This document shows positions 53,096-60,633 of a stretch of 64,000 nt of DNA, piece after piece; position 1 is the first letter of the stretch, and each line of letters opens with the position of its first letter. Source of the DNA: an uncultured Anaerobiospirillum sp. (GTDB taxonomy: Bacteria > Pseudomonadota > Gammaproteobacteria > Enterobacterales > Succinivibrionaceae); the NCBI GenBank assembly GCA_944390115.1, contig CALXOW010000009.1:1-64000 (forward strand), in the 5' to 3' direction. The position numbers were made by a program, and so were the translations under genes. Under the pieces are notes generated by a model. That model ran no database searches, was not told the origin of the DNA, and worked only from the letters and a program-made list of their open reading frames with translations.

Positions 53096-54274
53096 TTAGT
53101 GCTGCTGGGCCGCTGCTGGGACTTCCGGCTGGTAGAGCTCGGGCACGGTCGGATTGGTCATGACTGGGGCGGGTTCAGGCTCGACGTCGAGGTGCATCTC
53201 CTCAAAGAACTTGTGGCCTTCCTCGGCTTGCTTGTTCAAGAACTCGAGGCGTTGCTCTTGCTGGCGATTGGCCAGGGCCTCGGCTTTTGCCACCTGCTCC
53301 ATCCGCTGGTAGCGGGCAATCTCCAGCTGGGCATAACGGTACTCCAGATAGCCCGTGACCCCGGTGGTGATGCACAGATGATACAGGTCGTAGGCGCGCT
53401 TGTAGTCGCCCTCGTAGTCGGCTTGCTTGCCTAAATAGAAGTAAGCCTCACACAGACGGCGGGCGCGCTCATCGTTGTCAATCTTGGCGCTGCGAATCGA
53501 CTCAATCACGTCCTGCTCATCGCACTTCCCTAAGTAATAGTCCAAGACCGCAAGGCCCCATGGTACTTCGGGGTCGATCTTGGCGCGGCGCTCGCTTAAG
53601 TTTTGTAGCGCCAGCTTTGGATCCTTAACCTCGCGCTCTAAGAGATAAATCCAGAGACTGCGGAAGGGATCGTCCTTATTCTTCTCATAGAAAAATTCGA
53701 GATCGGGAATGCCCAGCTGCGGGCGATTGCCGTAGTACAGCGCGATACCACGATTGAAGTGGGCGTACTCGTCCTCAGGGCTTAACTCTAAGACCGCATC
53801 GTAGGCGTCATAGGCTTCGGCAAAACGCTCGGCGCCGGTGAGGTAGATACCTAAGAAGTTGTAGGCGGGAGCGTAGTCAGGCACCTCTACCAAGGCACTC
53901 ATAAACATCGAGCGCGCCATCGCCTCAAGACCTAAGCGGTCATAGAGGATACCGAGCTGATAAAAGATTTGGGCACGCTGTTCGGAGGTCGCCGAGGGCT
54001 CTGATAAGAGCTTAGTGAGGTAGGTCAGCATGACCTGACTTTCCTCGCGTTCCTTGTTATTAGGCGTGACTAAGAAGATCTCTTCTTGGTCGATGGAGAA
54101 GGTGGAGTTTAAGGGTGGATCAAACTCAATGGCGTTAGGGGCCAAGCTTGAGTCGATGCTGGCATTGGATTGATTTAAGCTACAGCCTGAGAGTAGGGCT
54201 GCACCCAATACGGTCGTAGCTAATATTCCCAGCGGAGCAAGCTTTAGTTCGCCCCATTTTAAATTCTTAGCCAT
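53096..54274 (-). CDS. nlpI: NlpI-like TPR lipoprotein
   Basis: Outer-membrane lipoprotein that scaffolds murein hydrolases and targets MepS to Prc. 392 residues, about 100 longer than E. coli NlpI (294). Signal peptide with lipobox LLSGC (Cys near 31). Core: RAQIFYQLGILYDRLGLEAMARSMFMSALVEVPDYAPAYNFLGIYLTGAERFAEAYDAYDAVLELSPEDEYAHFNRGIALYYGNR, then YLLEREVKDPKLALQNL, WGLAVLDYYLGK, EAYFYLGKQADYEGDYKRAYDLYHLCITTGVTGYLEYRYAQLE. The extra C-terminus is Gln/Glu- then Pro-rich. ATG 54274 chosen over in-frame TTG 54295. Confidence 0.9.
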   Translation of the reverse strand: MAKNLKWGELKLAPLGILATTVLGAALLSGCSLNQSNASIDSSLAPNAIEFDPPLNSTFSIDQEEIFLVTPNNKEREESQVMLTYLTKLLSEPSATSEQRAQIFYQLGILYDRLGLEAMARSMFMSALVEVPDYAPAYNFLGIYLTGAERFAEAYDAYDAVLELSPEDEYAHFNRGIALYYGNRPQLGIPDLEFFYEKNKDDPFRSLWIYLLEREVKDPKLALQNLSERRAKIDPEVPWGLAVLDYYLGKCDEQDVIESIRSAKIDNDERARRLCEAYFYLGKQADYEGDYKRAYDLYHLCITTGVTGYLEYRYAQLEIARYQRMEQVAKAEALANRQQEQRLEFLNKQAEEGHKFFEEMHLDVEPEPAPVMTNPTVPELYQPEVPAAAQQH

Positions 54275-54684
54275 AGTAAAACCCCATTGCGCCAAAACCC
54301 TGGCCGCACCAGCTTATCCCGAGCTGTGTCGGCTCTTCCTTATCTCGTCGCTGCCTTACGCAAACGCCGCGCCACGCGCCCAATCTAGCAAAATTCGTTT
54401 AGGTCGAGCTTAGGCGGGATGTCGCGCATCGTTAGATTTTAGCAACAAAATAATGTCCCGCTCAATGCGCTTAGAGCTAACAAATGCCTTGGGGCACGAT
54501 GGTTTTTATCGGGCACGTTAGGGAGCTCAGCTAAGACTTGGCTTGCCCTCAAGCGCGGGGCGCTACCAGCTTAGTTGAGCTCAGATATCTTAGGGCGGGC
54601 AGTGGGCAGAGTTTGGGGAGGTTGTTGCTTTGGGAAAAGCTATGGCGCGTGCGGCTAGCCCCGGAGCGCGGGCTCGGGGGCTGC
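54275..54684. other. Intergenic region without a gene
   Basis: Holds the upstream region of nlpI (-). No gene, strong promoter match or repeat recognised. Confidence 0.35.
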
Positions 54685-54715
54685 TTAAGGCCTGCTCGGT
54701 CTATCAAGCGGGCCT
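54685..54715 (-). terminator. Hairpin after the cupin gene
   Basis: On the minus strand AAGGCC-GC-T pairs with AGC-GGCCTT across the loop, just past the cupin stop. The U-tract is weak. Confidence 0.4.
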
Positions 54716-54720
54716 TTGCG

Positions 54721-55044
54721 TTAGAGGAAGTCTTCGCGGATTGGGGTGAAGATATCGATCAAGGTGCCCGCTTCCAGGCAGGTGCAGCCATGCACCACGT
54801 TTGGGTTCTTGTGCAGGCTATCGCCAGGGCCGACTTCGTGCTGCTCGTCACCAATGGTGAAGAGAAAACGCCCTGATTGAACATAGGTGGTTTGCTCGTG
54901 AGGGTGGCTGTGCAAAGCGCCGACCGCGCCCTTTTCAAAGTCATTTTGCACGATCATCATGCCGCCTTCGTGGCCTAAGACCTTGCGCACTACCCATTGG
55001 CCGTTGTCAAAAACCGACTCAGGCTGGTTGGCAAAAAAGAACAT
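54721..55044 (-). CDS. Cupin-domain protein, KdgF-like
   Basis: 107 residues, one cupin: GALHSHPHEQTTYVQSGRFLFTIGDEQHEVGPGDS supplies the HxHxxxx metal-binding motif 1 and PNVVHGCTCLEAGTLIDIFTPIREDFL motif 2. HSHPHEQ and the C-terminal FTPxREDFL are typical of KdgF, which opens unsaturated uronates. Those genes (kdgR, kdu, eda) are absent, so the substrate stays open. Stands alone. Confidence 0.75.
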   Translation of the reverse strand: MFFFANQPESVFDNGQWVVRKVLGHEGGMMIVQNDFEKGAVGALHSHPHEQTTYVQSGRFLFTIGDEQHEVGPGDSLHKNPNVVHGCTCLEAGTLIDIFTPIREDFL

Positions 55045-55178
55045 GTAGCTCTCCTTAATTTCTAAACAGTGATGGTGCCATTGTACGACGGGGCGGGCGC
55101 TTGAGTGGGAAGTGGCTTGAGGCAGCTGCTTGAGCGAACCACTGCTTGAGTGCTCTGTGGCTTTAGCAGGCGGCAGCT

Positions 55179-56174
55179 TTAGTGGGCGGCAGCCATGGTG
55201 GGGGCTGCTTGGGGGATTGAGCTGACCATGGATTTAGGGGTTGGTAGGGGCGTTGCCGGGACGGCAAGTTCAGCGCGGGGTTTGGCGGCAGTTGGCTGTT
55301 GGCTGACCATTGTGGTTGGATTGCGACGCTGCATCTGCGCCAGCTCTTGGCGCACAATGGCTAAGCGGCGCTTGACCAAGGACATCTCGTCGTGCGTGAA
55401 ATAGTGCTCCGAGCCAAAAAGCATCATGATTTTTTTGTTGCCAGAGTAGCCACTGAACTTGATATAGGCGTAATTGTCACCGACCTGATGCCAAGAGGTT
55501 TGGGAGTGATACTGATTGCGCGAGAGCTCGACCATCAAGCGATTGAGCTCAGAGATATAGCTGGCAACTTGAGCCAATGGGGTACGAGGAGGCTCAATTT
55601 TGGGATAGCGCAGGTTGATGAGCTGGCGTAATTGATCGAGGATCGTTTCGTTCTCGAAGTCGAGCACTAATAAGATCGAGCTGAGGAGACCGGCCTCATC
55701 AAATTTAGCGTCCACGCGCTCAAAGCCGATCACCGGCAGGCAGGTTGAACCATGAACAGTGAGCCCCGATTCGGTAATCAGGAGGTTGCATGGTTTAGTG
55801 ATGTTCTCACCCATCAGCTTTAAGTGGGCGGCGCGTGCGTTAAAGAAGCGTTCCCAAGCTTGTTGGTATTCGTGGAGGGTCACTTTGCCAATAAAGGAAT
55901 AGCCTAAATCTAACGGCACGACGCGATGCTTGCGCATTGACGCGTAAGCGGGATCGACACCCGGATCAACGCGAATAGCGACACCTGGGAGCTTACTGAC
56001 CGTATCTTCGTAGCGTTGGCAGGCTTCACAGCGATTAGTCGTGTTGCTCTGCAAAGCTTCATTGATCGTAGCAGCTTGCACTCCAGGCACAATCAGGCCT
56101 AAGAGCACAGCAACTGTCCAGCGTAGACAGCGATCAGATTTGATGGTTGCAAGAAAGCGCGAAATCAAGGTCAT
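55179..56174 (-). CDS. Unrecognised secreted protein
   Basis: 331 residues. A signal peptide (RWTVAVLLGLIVPGVQA, cleavage about residue 34) leads to a periplasmic domain. CEACQRYED provides a CxxC near 50; two further cysteines (KPCNLL and STCLPV) could form a disulfide. The middle (LLSSILLVLDFENETILDQLRQLINLRYPK, then YAYIKFSGYSGNKKIMMLFGSEHYFT) looks alpha/beta. The last 50 residues are Pro/Ala/Gln-rich. ATG 56174 lies 9 nt after GGGGG; TTG 56180 is an alternative. No family recognised. Confidence 0.7.
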   Translation of the reverse strand: MTLISRFLATIKSDRCLRWTVAVLLGLIVPGVQAATINEALQSNTTNRCEACQRYEDTVSKLPGVAIRVDPGVDPAYASMRKHRVVPLDLGYSFIGKVTLHEYQQAWERFFNARAAHLKLMGENITKPCNLLITESGLTVHGSTCLPVIGFERVDAKFDEAGLLSSILLVLDFENETILDQLRQLINLRYPKIEPPRTPLAQVASYISELNRLMVELSRNQYHSQTSWHQVGDNYAYIKFSGYSGNKKIMMLFGSEHYFTHDEMSLVKRRLAIVRQELAQMQRRNPTTMVSQQPTAAKPRAELAVPATPLPTPKSMVSSIPQAAPTMAAAH

Positions 56175-56504
56175 ATCCAACTGCCCCCAAATTCCACCAG
56201 CTCTAACGGGCTTGCCCCTATTAGTCTGGGCCTAAAGGACTCAGGCTGGGGCGCAGATAGCAAACGTTACACCCACAGGCTCTACTTGCAACAAATTTTC
56301 AAGTAGCACTGGGATGCGTCGATCTGATTGAACCGGATTGAGTCATTATACCCATTTTGTGGAAGTAAGTTGTAACTAGCTTGATGAAAGAAAGCTCAAA
56401 TAAAAGCTTCCGGTTAATTTGCGATGAGCTTTGGGTGAGGACAAGAGAGCAGCTCAGGTGGGGAAATAAGGGCCTGAGCAAGTCAGGCCCGAGGGAATTG
56501 TCCC

Positions 56505-56600
56505 TAAGACTTAGGGTTGCGTTTCTACAACTTAGGGTTGCGCTCCTAAAACTTAGGGCCGCGCTTCTAAGGCTTAGGGCTATGCCGTTTAGGCCTTAGG
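56505..56600. repeat. Tandem 21-nt repeat, four to five units
   Basis: Unit close to ACTTAGGGTTGCGCTTCTAA, four clear copies at 56507-56590 with drift, reaching into the stop of the minus-strand gene at 56589. The rest of the 56175-56588 gap shows no gene; on the plus strand the repeat would encode heptads like LRVALLK, but no start or ribosome site supports translation. Confidence 0.85.
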
Positions 56601-59333
56601 GCCTAAGGTGGAGGCGACATCGAGGCCTAAGAGTTCTAAGAACTTGCGCTCGGCTGGGATCAAGGTGCGATTGAGCTCAGCTTTGAGGCTGAACTTGGCC
56701 TTTGGATCCTTGACCTTGAGCGAGGCTAAGCTCAAGAGCATTAAGGCGACACTCTTATCCGGCATCGTGATCTGATTGCGCAGATGGTGGGCGTGGTAGT
56801 CTGCGACCGACTGCTCGATCGACTCATAGAGCTCTTGACCTAAGAGTGCTACCAAGCTGCCCAGCTGCGGCCATGGGGTCAGCGTCGTGGTGGTGCTGTG
56901 GTCAAGATGGACCGTGCACTGCGCGCGGACACGCTGCTCAAGCTGATGGCGCTGCTCCAAGGCGGCAAAGACTAAGTCCTCTGGTAAGTCTTCGCTGGAG
57001 AGCACGACCTTGAAGGAATGCTCGGCGCAATACAGATCGAAGTTCTCGTTTAGCTCGGTGGAGTGGTCGCTGAAGCACTGGAACATCTGATCCTTAAGTG
57101 GCGTCTTCAGACCAGCGTTGACGTGCTGCTCGACTTGCTCTAATTCGGTCGTAGCCCCCTCATCGGTAGCGACGATCAGATCAAGCTGCGACTTCTCGTG
57201 CTGCTCATTAACCTTAGCGGTATTGAGCATCATGATCTGCTTTAAGCGCTCGTAGTGCTCGCTGTTAAAGTAGAGGTAGAGATACCAGTTAGGCTCCTTG
57301 CTGGTGGCCGGTTCGTTATCTGCTGCTGGCTTGTAATTGGTTGGATCTAAGCCATAGAGATCGTGCCACGACACATTGAGCTTTAAAGCCGTAATGGTCA
57401 TGCCATGGTAACGGACCTTGGTGCCCTGTTCATTAATGGTCCCATCCATGAAGTGATTGCCGCAGATCTGACGGATCTTAGTATTTAAGGGATCGAGTTC
57501 CATCAACATGCGCTGGCCTTGAGCCCGCCACGTGCGCATCTTGCTTAAGATCATGGAGTAGGTCAGATCAGGGCGCGCCATCACCATCAATGGGGCGGCT
57601 ACGCTCATCGCGTCATCAGGCAAGGCCTCTTGCGGGCATAAGCTCGCGCCCTTGACGTAGAGCACGGAGCTGGCGCCGGTTAAGTCACCCTCATAAGGCG
57701 AGCTGTAGCACAGCGCACCCTCTTGCGGTAAGGCTAAGGCGGCCAGTTGCAGCGCTGGGCTTGGTACCGGTGGCGTGGTCAGGGTCGCGGCGATATTGGA
57801 GGCAAGATGCGCCGCTTGCGCGTCGAGCTCTCTTAAGGCGTCGGTAGCATCAGTGCCCTTGGTGTCGGCCTCATTTAAGACCGCCAGCAGCATCTCAGCG
57901 GTGTGCTGAGCCAGTAAGCGGCGCTTGGCGGACTCCAGCGCAGGATCGATGGCAGCGGCTAAGCGGATGTCATAGAGCATTGGGGTGAGCGCAGTGCTGC
58001 TCTCGCCACTGCGCTTCTTGCCCTTGTCGCCGGTGCGCTCCGCGATCTGCGCAAAGACCGCCTCATTGTGGCTGCGCCAGAAACAATCAAGCTCCGGCTC
58101 GGTCAGGCTGGCGTTTAACAGATGCAGCTGCTTGGCGTTGACGCTGCCGTCATAAGGCAGCTCGTATGAGTCGAGCACCTCGTTGAAGTCGACGATCTTA
58201 AAGTTCGGGCTTAAGGCCGAGGTGATGATAAGCGAGGCTAACAGCTGGCTATCTTCCTCGGTTGGCACCAGCTCAGGCATCGCCTTATCGATTGGGTGCT
58301 GCGAGAGCAGGACATCTAAGCTTAAGGTTGCACCGATGCTGCGGCCATTAACTGGGGCCAAAGATACATTCTTAGGCTCAGCTTTGACCTCTTTGCCGCC
58401 TTGGGCTAAGTCCTCTAAGCTTGGGGCGGACGCCTTAGGCGCGCCCTGAGGTAAGTTCGGCAGCGGCAGAATCGAGGTGATTTGCCATGGCAGCTTGAGG
58501 AAGTTGCAATCAGGACCGGCGAGCTGAGCTAAGATTGGCTTGAGCTCTTCCTTGAGCTCAGGGAAGTTCTCGCAGTACTTATCGGCCAAGTATTGGCTTA
58601 AGTCAAAATTGCGCTCTAAGGTTAAGCCATGCTTAGCTAAGAAGCTCTTGAGGGCCTCTTGGCGCCCTAAGATTGGCTCAAAGGCCTCGCGATCGCTTGG
58701 TTGCTCTAAGACTTCGAGCAGCTGACGATTTTGCTGGCCTAAGGCGTGGATCTTAAGTTTGAGATCACTCCCAAAGTTCTGCGGATACGAGCTATTGCGC
58801 GCTGGGCGGGCTTGCTCGGTGACAGTGGAGCGACGGCGATGATAGAGCTGGTTGCGCTCCTTGATCTCTTCGGTATCCACGTTGGTGGTCGCGTGATCTA
58901 AGATCGCCGAGAGCTTGGTTTGATCGCGTGGGCTAATGTATTGATCTTCCGTCGAATTGCGAATTTCGTCGTAGACCGCTTGGGCCAAATCCTGCGGGCT
59001 CACTGGGGTGCCCTTAGGTACGACTAAGACACCGGCCGGGCGGTTGTTTAAGCGATAGACATCAACGTCCGCATACTCAGGATGCTCGCGCAAGAAGCGG
59101 TCGTTAAATTCAATCTTACCCACGCCATTAGGTTGATCGCCGTAGATACGGCCAATCGTCACGGTATTGAGACGGGTGGAATAGCCCGTGGTAGGACTTT
59201 TACCATACTCGCAGGTGCCAACTAAATGGATAAAGTCCGTGCACTCAGGATCTTTGATTCTTAAGCGGCGCCGATTGGCGTAGATGGCAGGGAAGTTGGC
59301 TTTGAGAACGGCACAATCAGGAGCAGAAGACAT
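56589..59333 (-). CDS. Large transposase-like protein, probably domesticated or decayed
   Basis: 914 residues, no signal or membrane segment. Residues 58-94 (VTIGRIYG...GKIEFNDRFLREHPEYADVDVYR) look like the N-terminal domain of IS1634/IS4-type transposases. Near 660-720, DLYGLDPTNY...NWYLYLYFNSEHYERLKQI resembles the insertion typical of those enzymes. Near 788-805, FAALEQRHQLEQRV recalls the YRxRDxxE signature but lacks the Tyr and the following Lys. The end (LNRTLIPAERKFLELLGLD) resembles their terminal TKxQRELLEALGL. A DDE triad could not be traced, and the 200-500 region is unfamiliar. No terminal inverted repeats or target duplication seen at the ends. Start ATG 59333 (GTG 59345 possible). 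Homology by eye only. Confidence 0.6.
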   Translation of the reverse strand: MSSAPDCAVLKANFPAIYANRRRLRIKDPECTDFIHLVGTCEYGKSPTTGYSTRLNTVTIGRIYGDQPNGVGKIEFNDRFLREHPEYADVDVYRLNNRPAGVLVVPKGTPVSPQDLAQAVYDEIRNSTEDQYISPRDQTKLSAILDHATTNVDTEEIKERNQLYHRRRSTVTEQARPARNSSYPQNFGSDLKLKIHALGQQNRQLLEVLEQPSDREAFEPILGRQEALKSFLAKHGLTLERNFDLSQYLADKYCENFPELKEELKPILAQLAGPDCNFLKLPWQITSILPLPNLPQGAPKASAPSLEDLAQGGKEVKAEPKNVSLAPVNGRSIGATLSLDVLLSQHPIDKAMPELVPTEEDSQLLASLIITSALSPNFKIVDFNEVLDSYELPYDGSVNAKQLHLLNASLTEPELDCFWRSHNEAVFAQIAERTGDKGKKRSGESSTALTPMLYDIRLAAAIDPALESAKRRLLAQHTAEMLLAVLNEADTKGTDATDALRELDAQAAHLASNIAATLTTPPVPSPALQLAALALPQEGALCYSSPYEGDLTGASSVLYVKGASLCPQEALPDDAMSVAAPLMVMARPDLTYSMILSKMRTWRAQGQRMLMELDPLNTKIRQICGNHFMDGTINEQGTKVRYHGMTITALKLNVSWHDLYGLDPTNYKPAADNEPATSKEPNWYLYLYFNSEHYERLKQIMMLNTAKVNEQHEKSQLDLIVATDEGATTELEQVEQHVNAGLKTPLKDQMFQCFSDHSTELNENFDLYCAEHSFKVVLSSEDLPEDLVFAALEQRHQLEQRVRAQCTVHLDHSTTTTLTPWPQLGSLVALLGQELYESIEQSVADYHAHHLRNQITMPDKSVALMLLSLASLKVKDPKAKFSLKAELNRTLIPAERKFLELLGLDVASTLGPKA

Positions 59334-59933
59334 CAGGCGCACCACTACTAGTTAAGACAAAAGAAATCAATAAAAAAAGACAGACAGCCCTAAGCGGACG
59401 ACGCCCTCTCAAGTGCCGCGCTTGAGCCGGTGAAGTCGCCGACTGCAACCGAGGTAGCCGCTTGATGAAACCGAGGGAGTCGCCGCGCTGGAGTGCCTAA
59501 AGCTAGGCCCAGCTGTGTGTATTTTTAGAGTTAACCACGAAAAGTAATGCTAGTCAGTTTAGCAAAGTTTGCCCAAGAAATTTCAGAAAAATACTGCCGA
59601 CGACCACAAATTCGGCAAGGCGCAGCACATGGTGGAAGCACACAGATAAAGGCTCAAGACCACAGCCAAAGACGGCACTGGGGCGACCTCTGAGCTCAGT
59701 TGCGGGCGCTGGGAGTAGATGAGCTGTGTTGCGGGCATAGAGCGCGGCGCCGGTCTTAATAGGAAGTAGTGGCCGGGCGCGGTGGCCTTACGTGAAATGG
59801 CCGGGAAGGAAGGCTGGGCCTGAAAGGGGGCGGCCTTGCAATGGCGGCCTGGGCGAGCGGCATTTTTGGCGGGCCCAAAAACAAAAAAAGCCAGCGCTTG
59901 CGCGTTGACTTCCGTTGTTCTCTTTGCGTTACA
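59334..59933. other. 600-nt gene-free region
   Basis: Contains two near-copies of GTGAAGTCGCCGACTG/GGGAGTCGCCGCGCTG around 59431 and 59477. Just beside tRNA-Leu, the minus strand has seven T at about 59883-59889 after a GC-rich CGCAAGCG segment, a plausible tRNA terminator. Nothing else recognised. Confidence 0.4.
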
Positions 59934-60016
59934 TGGTGCCCAGGGCGGGACTCGAACCCGCACTCTCGCGAACTACCCCCTCAAAGTAGCGTGTCTACCA
60001 GTTCCACCACCTGGGC
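59934..60016 (-). tRNA. tRNA-Leu (anticodon GAG)
   Basis: 83 nt with encoded CCA. Minus strand starts GCCCAGGTGGTGGAAC. Anticodon loop TTGAGGG on stem CTACT/GGTAG; long variable arm (TTCGCGAGAGT); T-arm GGTTCGAGTCC; acceptor GCCCAGG/CCTGGGC. Confidence 0.95.
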
Positions 60017-60288
60017 ATGTAACAAATTGTCGTCACAACAACGCGGTGCGTCGTTTTGACAGCGCCCATTATAAGGAAATTTATCTGACTGTAAAGAACT
60101 TTTTACGCTTTTTCGTGATGTGGCACGCTAACGCGATAGATAAGCCATTTTTAGAGCTACGTCACAAATTAGACAAAAACCTCCCCAGTTCCCAGGCGGC
60201 GCGTCCCAGCCCGCTGAAGTCACTGTCAGGGGCCAAACTGAGCGCAAAAGGGTGCGCCTAGTTACATTTTTGTCATAACGGTGGGGTT

Positions 60289-60294
60289 TATAAT
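60289..60294 (+). promoter_or_regulatory. -10 element of the candidate small RNA
   Basis: TATAAT at 60289-60294, with TTGTCA at 60270-60275 (13-nt spacer, short) in an AT-rich stretch. Lies 240 nt before a terminator-type hairpin. Confidence 0.4.
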
Positions 60295-60299
60295 ATCTA

Positions 60300-60536
60300 G
60301 GAAAACGTTTTCAGCTGCGCGTTTAAGCAAGGTTAAGCTTAGCGGGTTTGCGCCCGCCGAGAGCTGATGGAAAAGCGCGCGGGGGCTAGGTTGCGCCTGC
60401 ACAGGTAGGTTAATCCTAGGAGGTGCCCTCGCCTTACTGCCGTGCTTTGGCATGAAAGGCGCTAATAATGAGGACTTGCGCGCGTGGCGCTAGGGATCCC
60501 AAGGCAAGAAGGACCAACCGTGGTCTTTTTGCTTGG
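60300..60536 (+). ncRNA. Candidate small RNA or long leader
   Basis: About 235 nt between a TATAAT box and a strong terminator-like hairpin (60499-60536), without an open frame. Predicted stems: TTTTCAGCT/AGCTGAtggAAAA enclosing GCGGG/CCCGC, and CTAGG/CCTAG enclosing CCTGC/GGTAGG. It precedes the long gene at 60634, so it may be an independent RNA or an attenuator leader for that gene. No known RNA family recognised. Confidence 0.35.
60499..60536 (+). terminator. Terminator or attenuator hairpin
   Basis: GGACCA ACCG TGGTC followed by TTTTT, with outer CCAAG(GCAA)/(TTGC)TTGG pairing that extends the stem past the U-tract. About 100 nt before the next start codon. Confidence 0.6.
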
Positions 60537-60633
60537 GGGCGTAATGTTCAATCGTTTCTTTTTCTTTTTTGTTGGAGGCTAGCGGCACAAGGAGAGAGTC
60601 CCGGTAGCCTGAGGTTCGTCATTAAGGTTTGCT

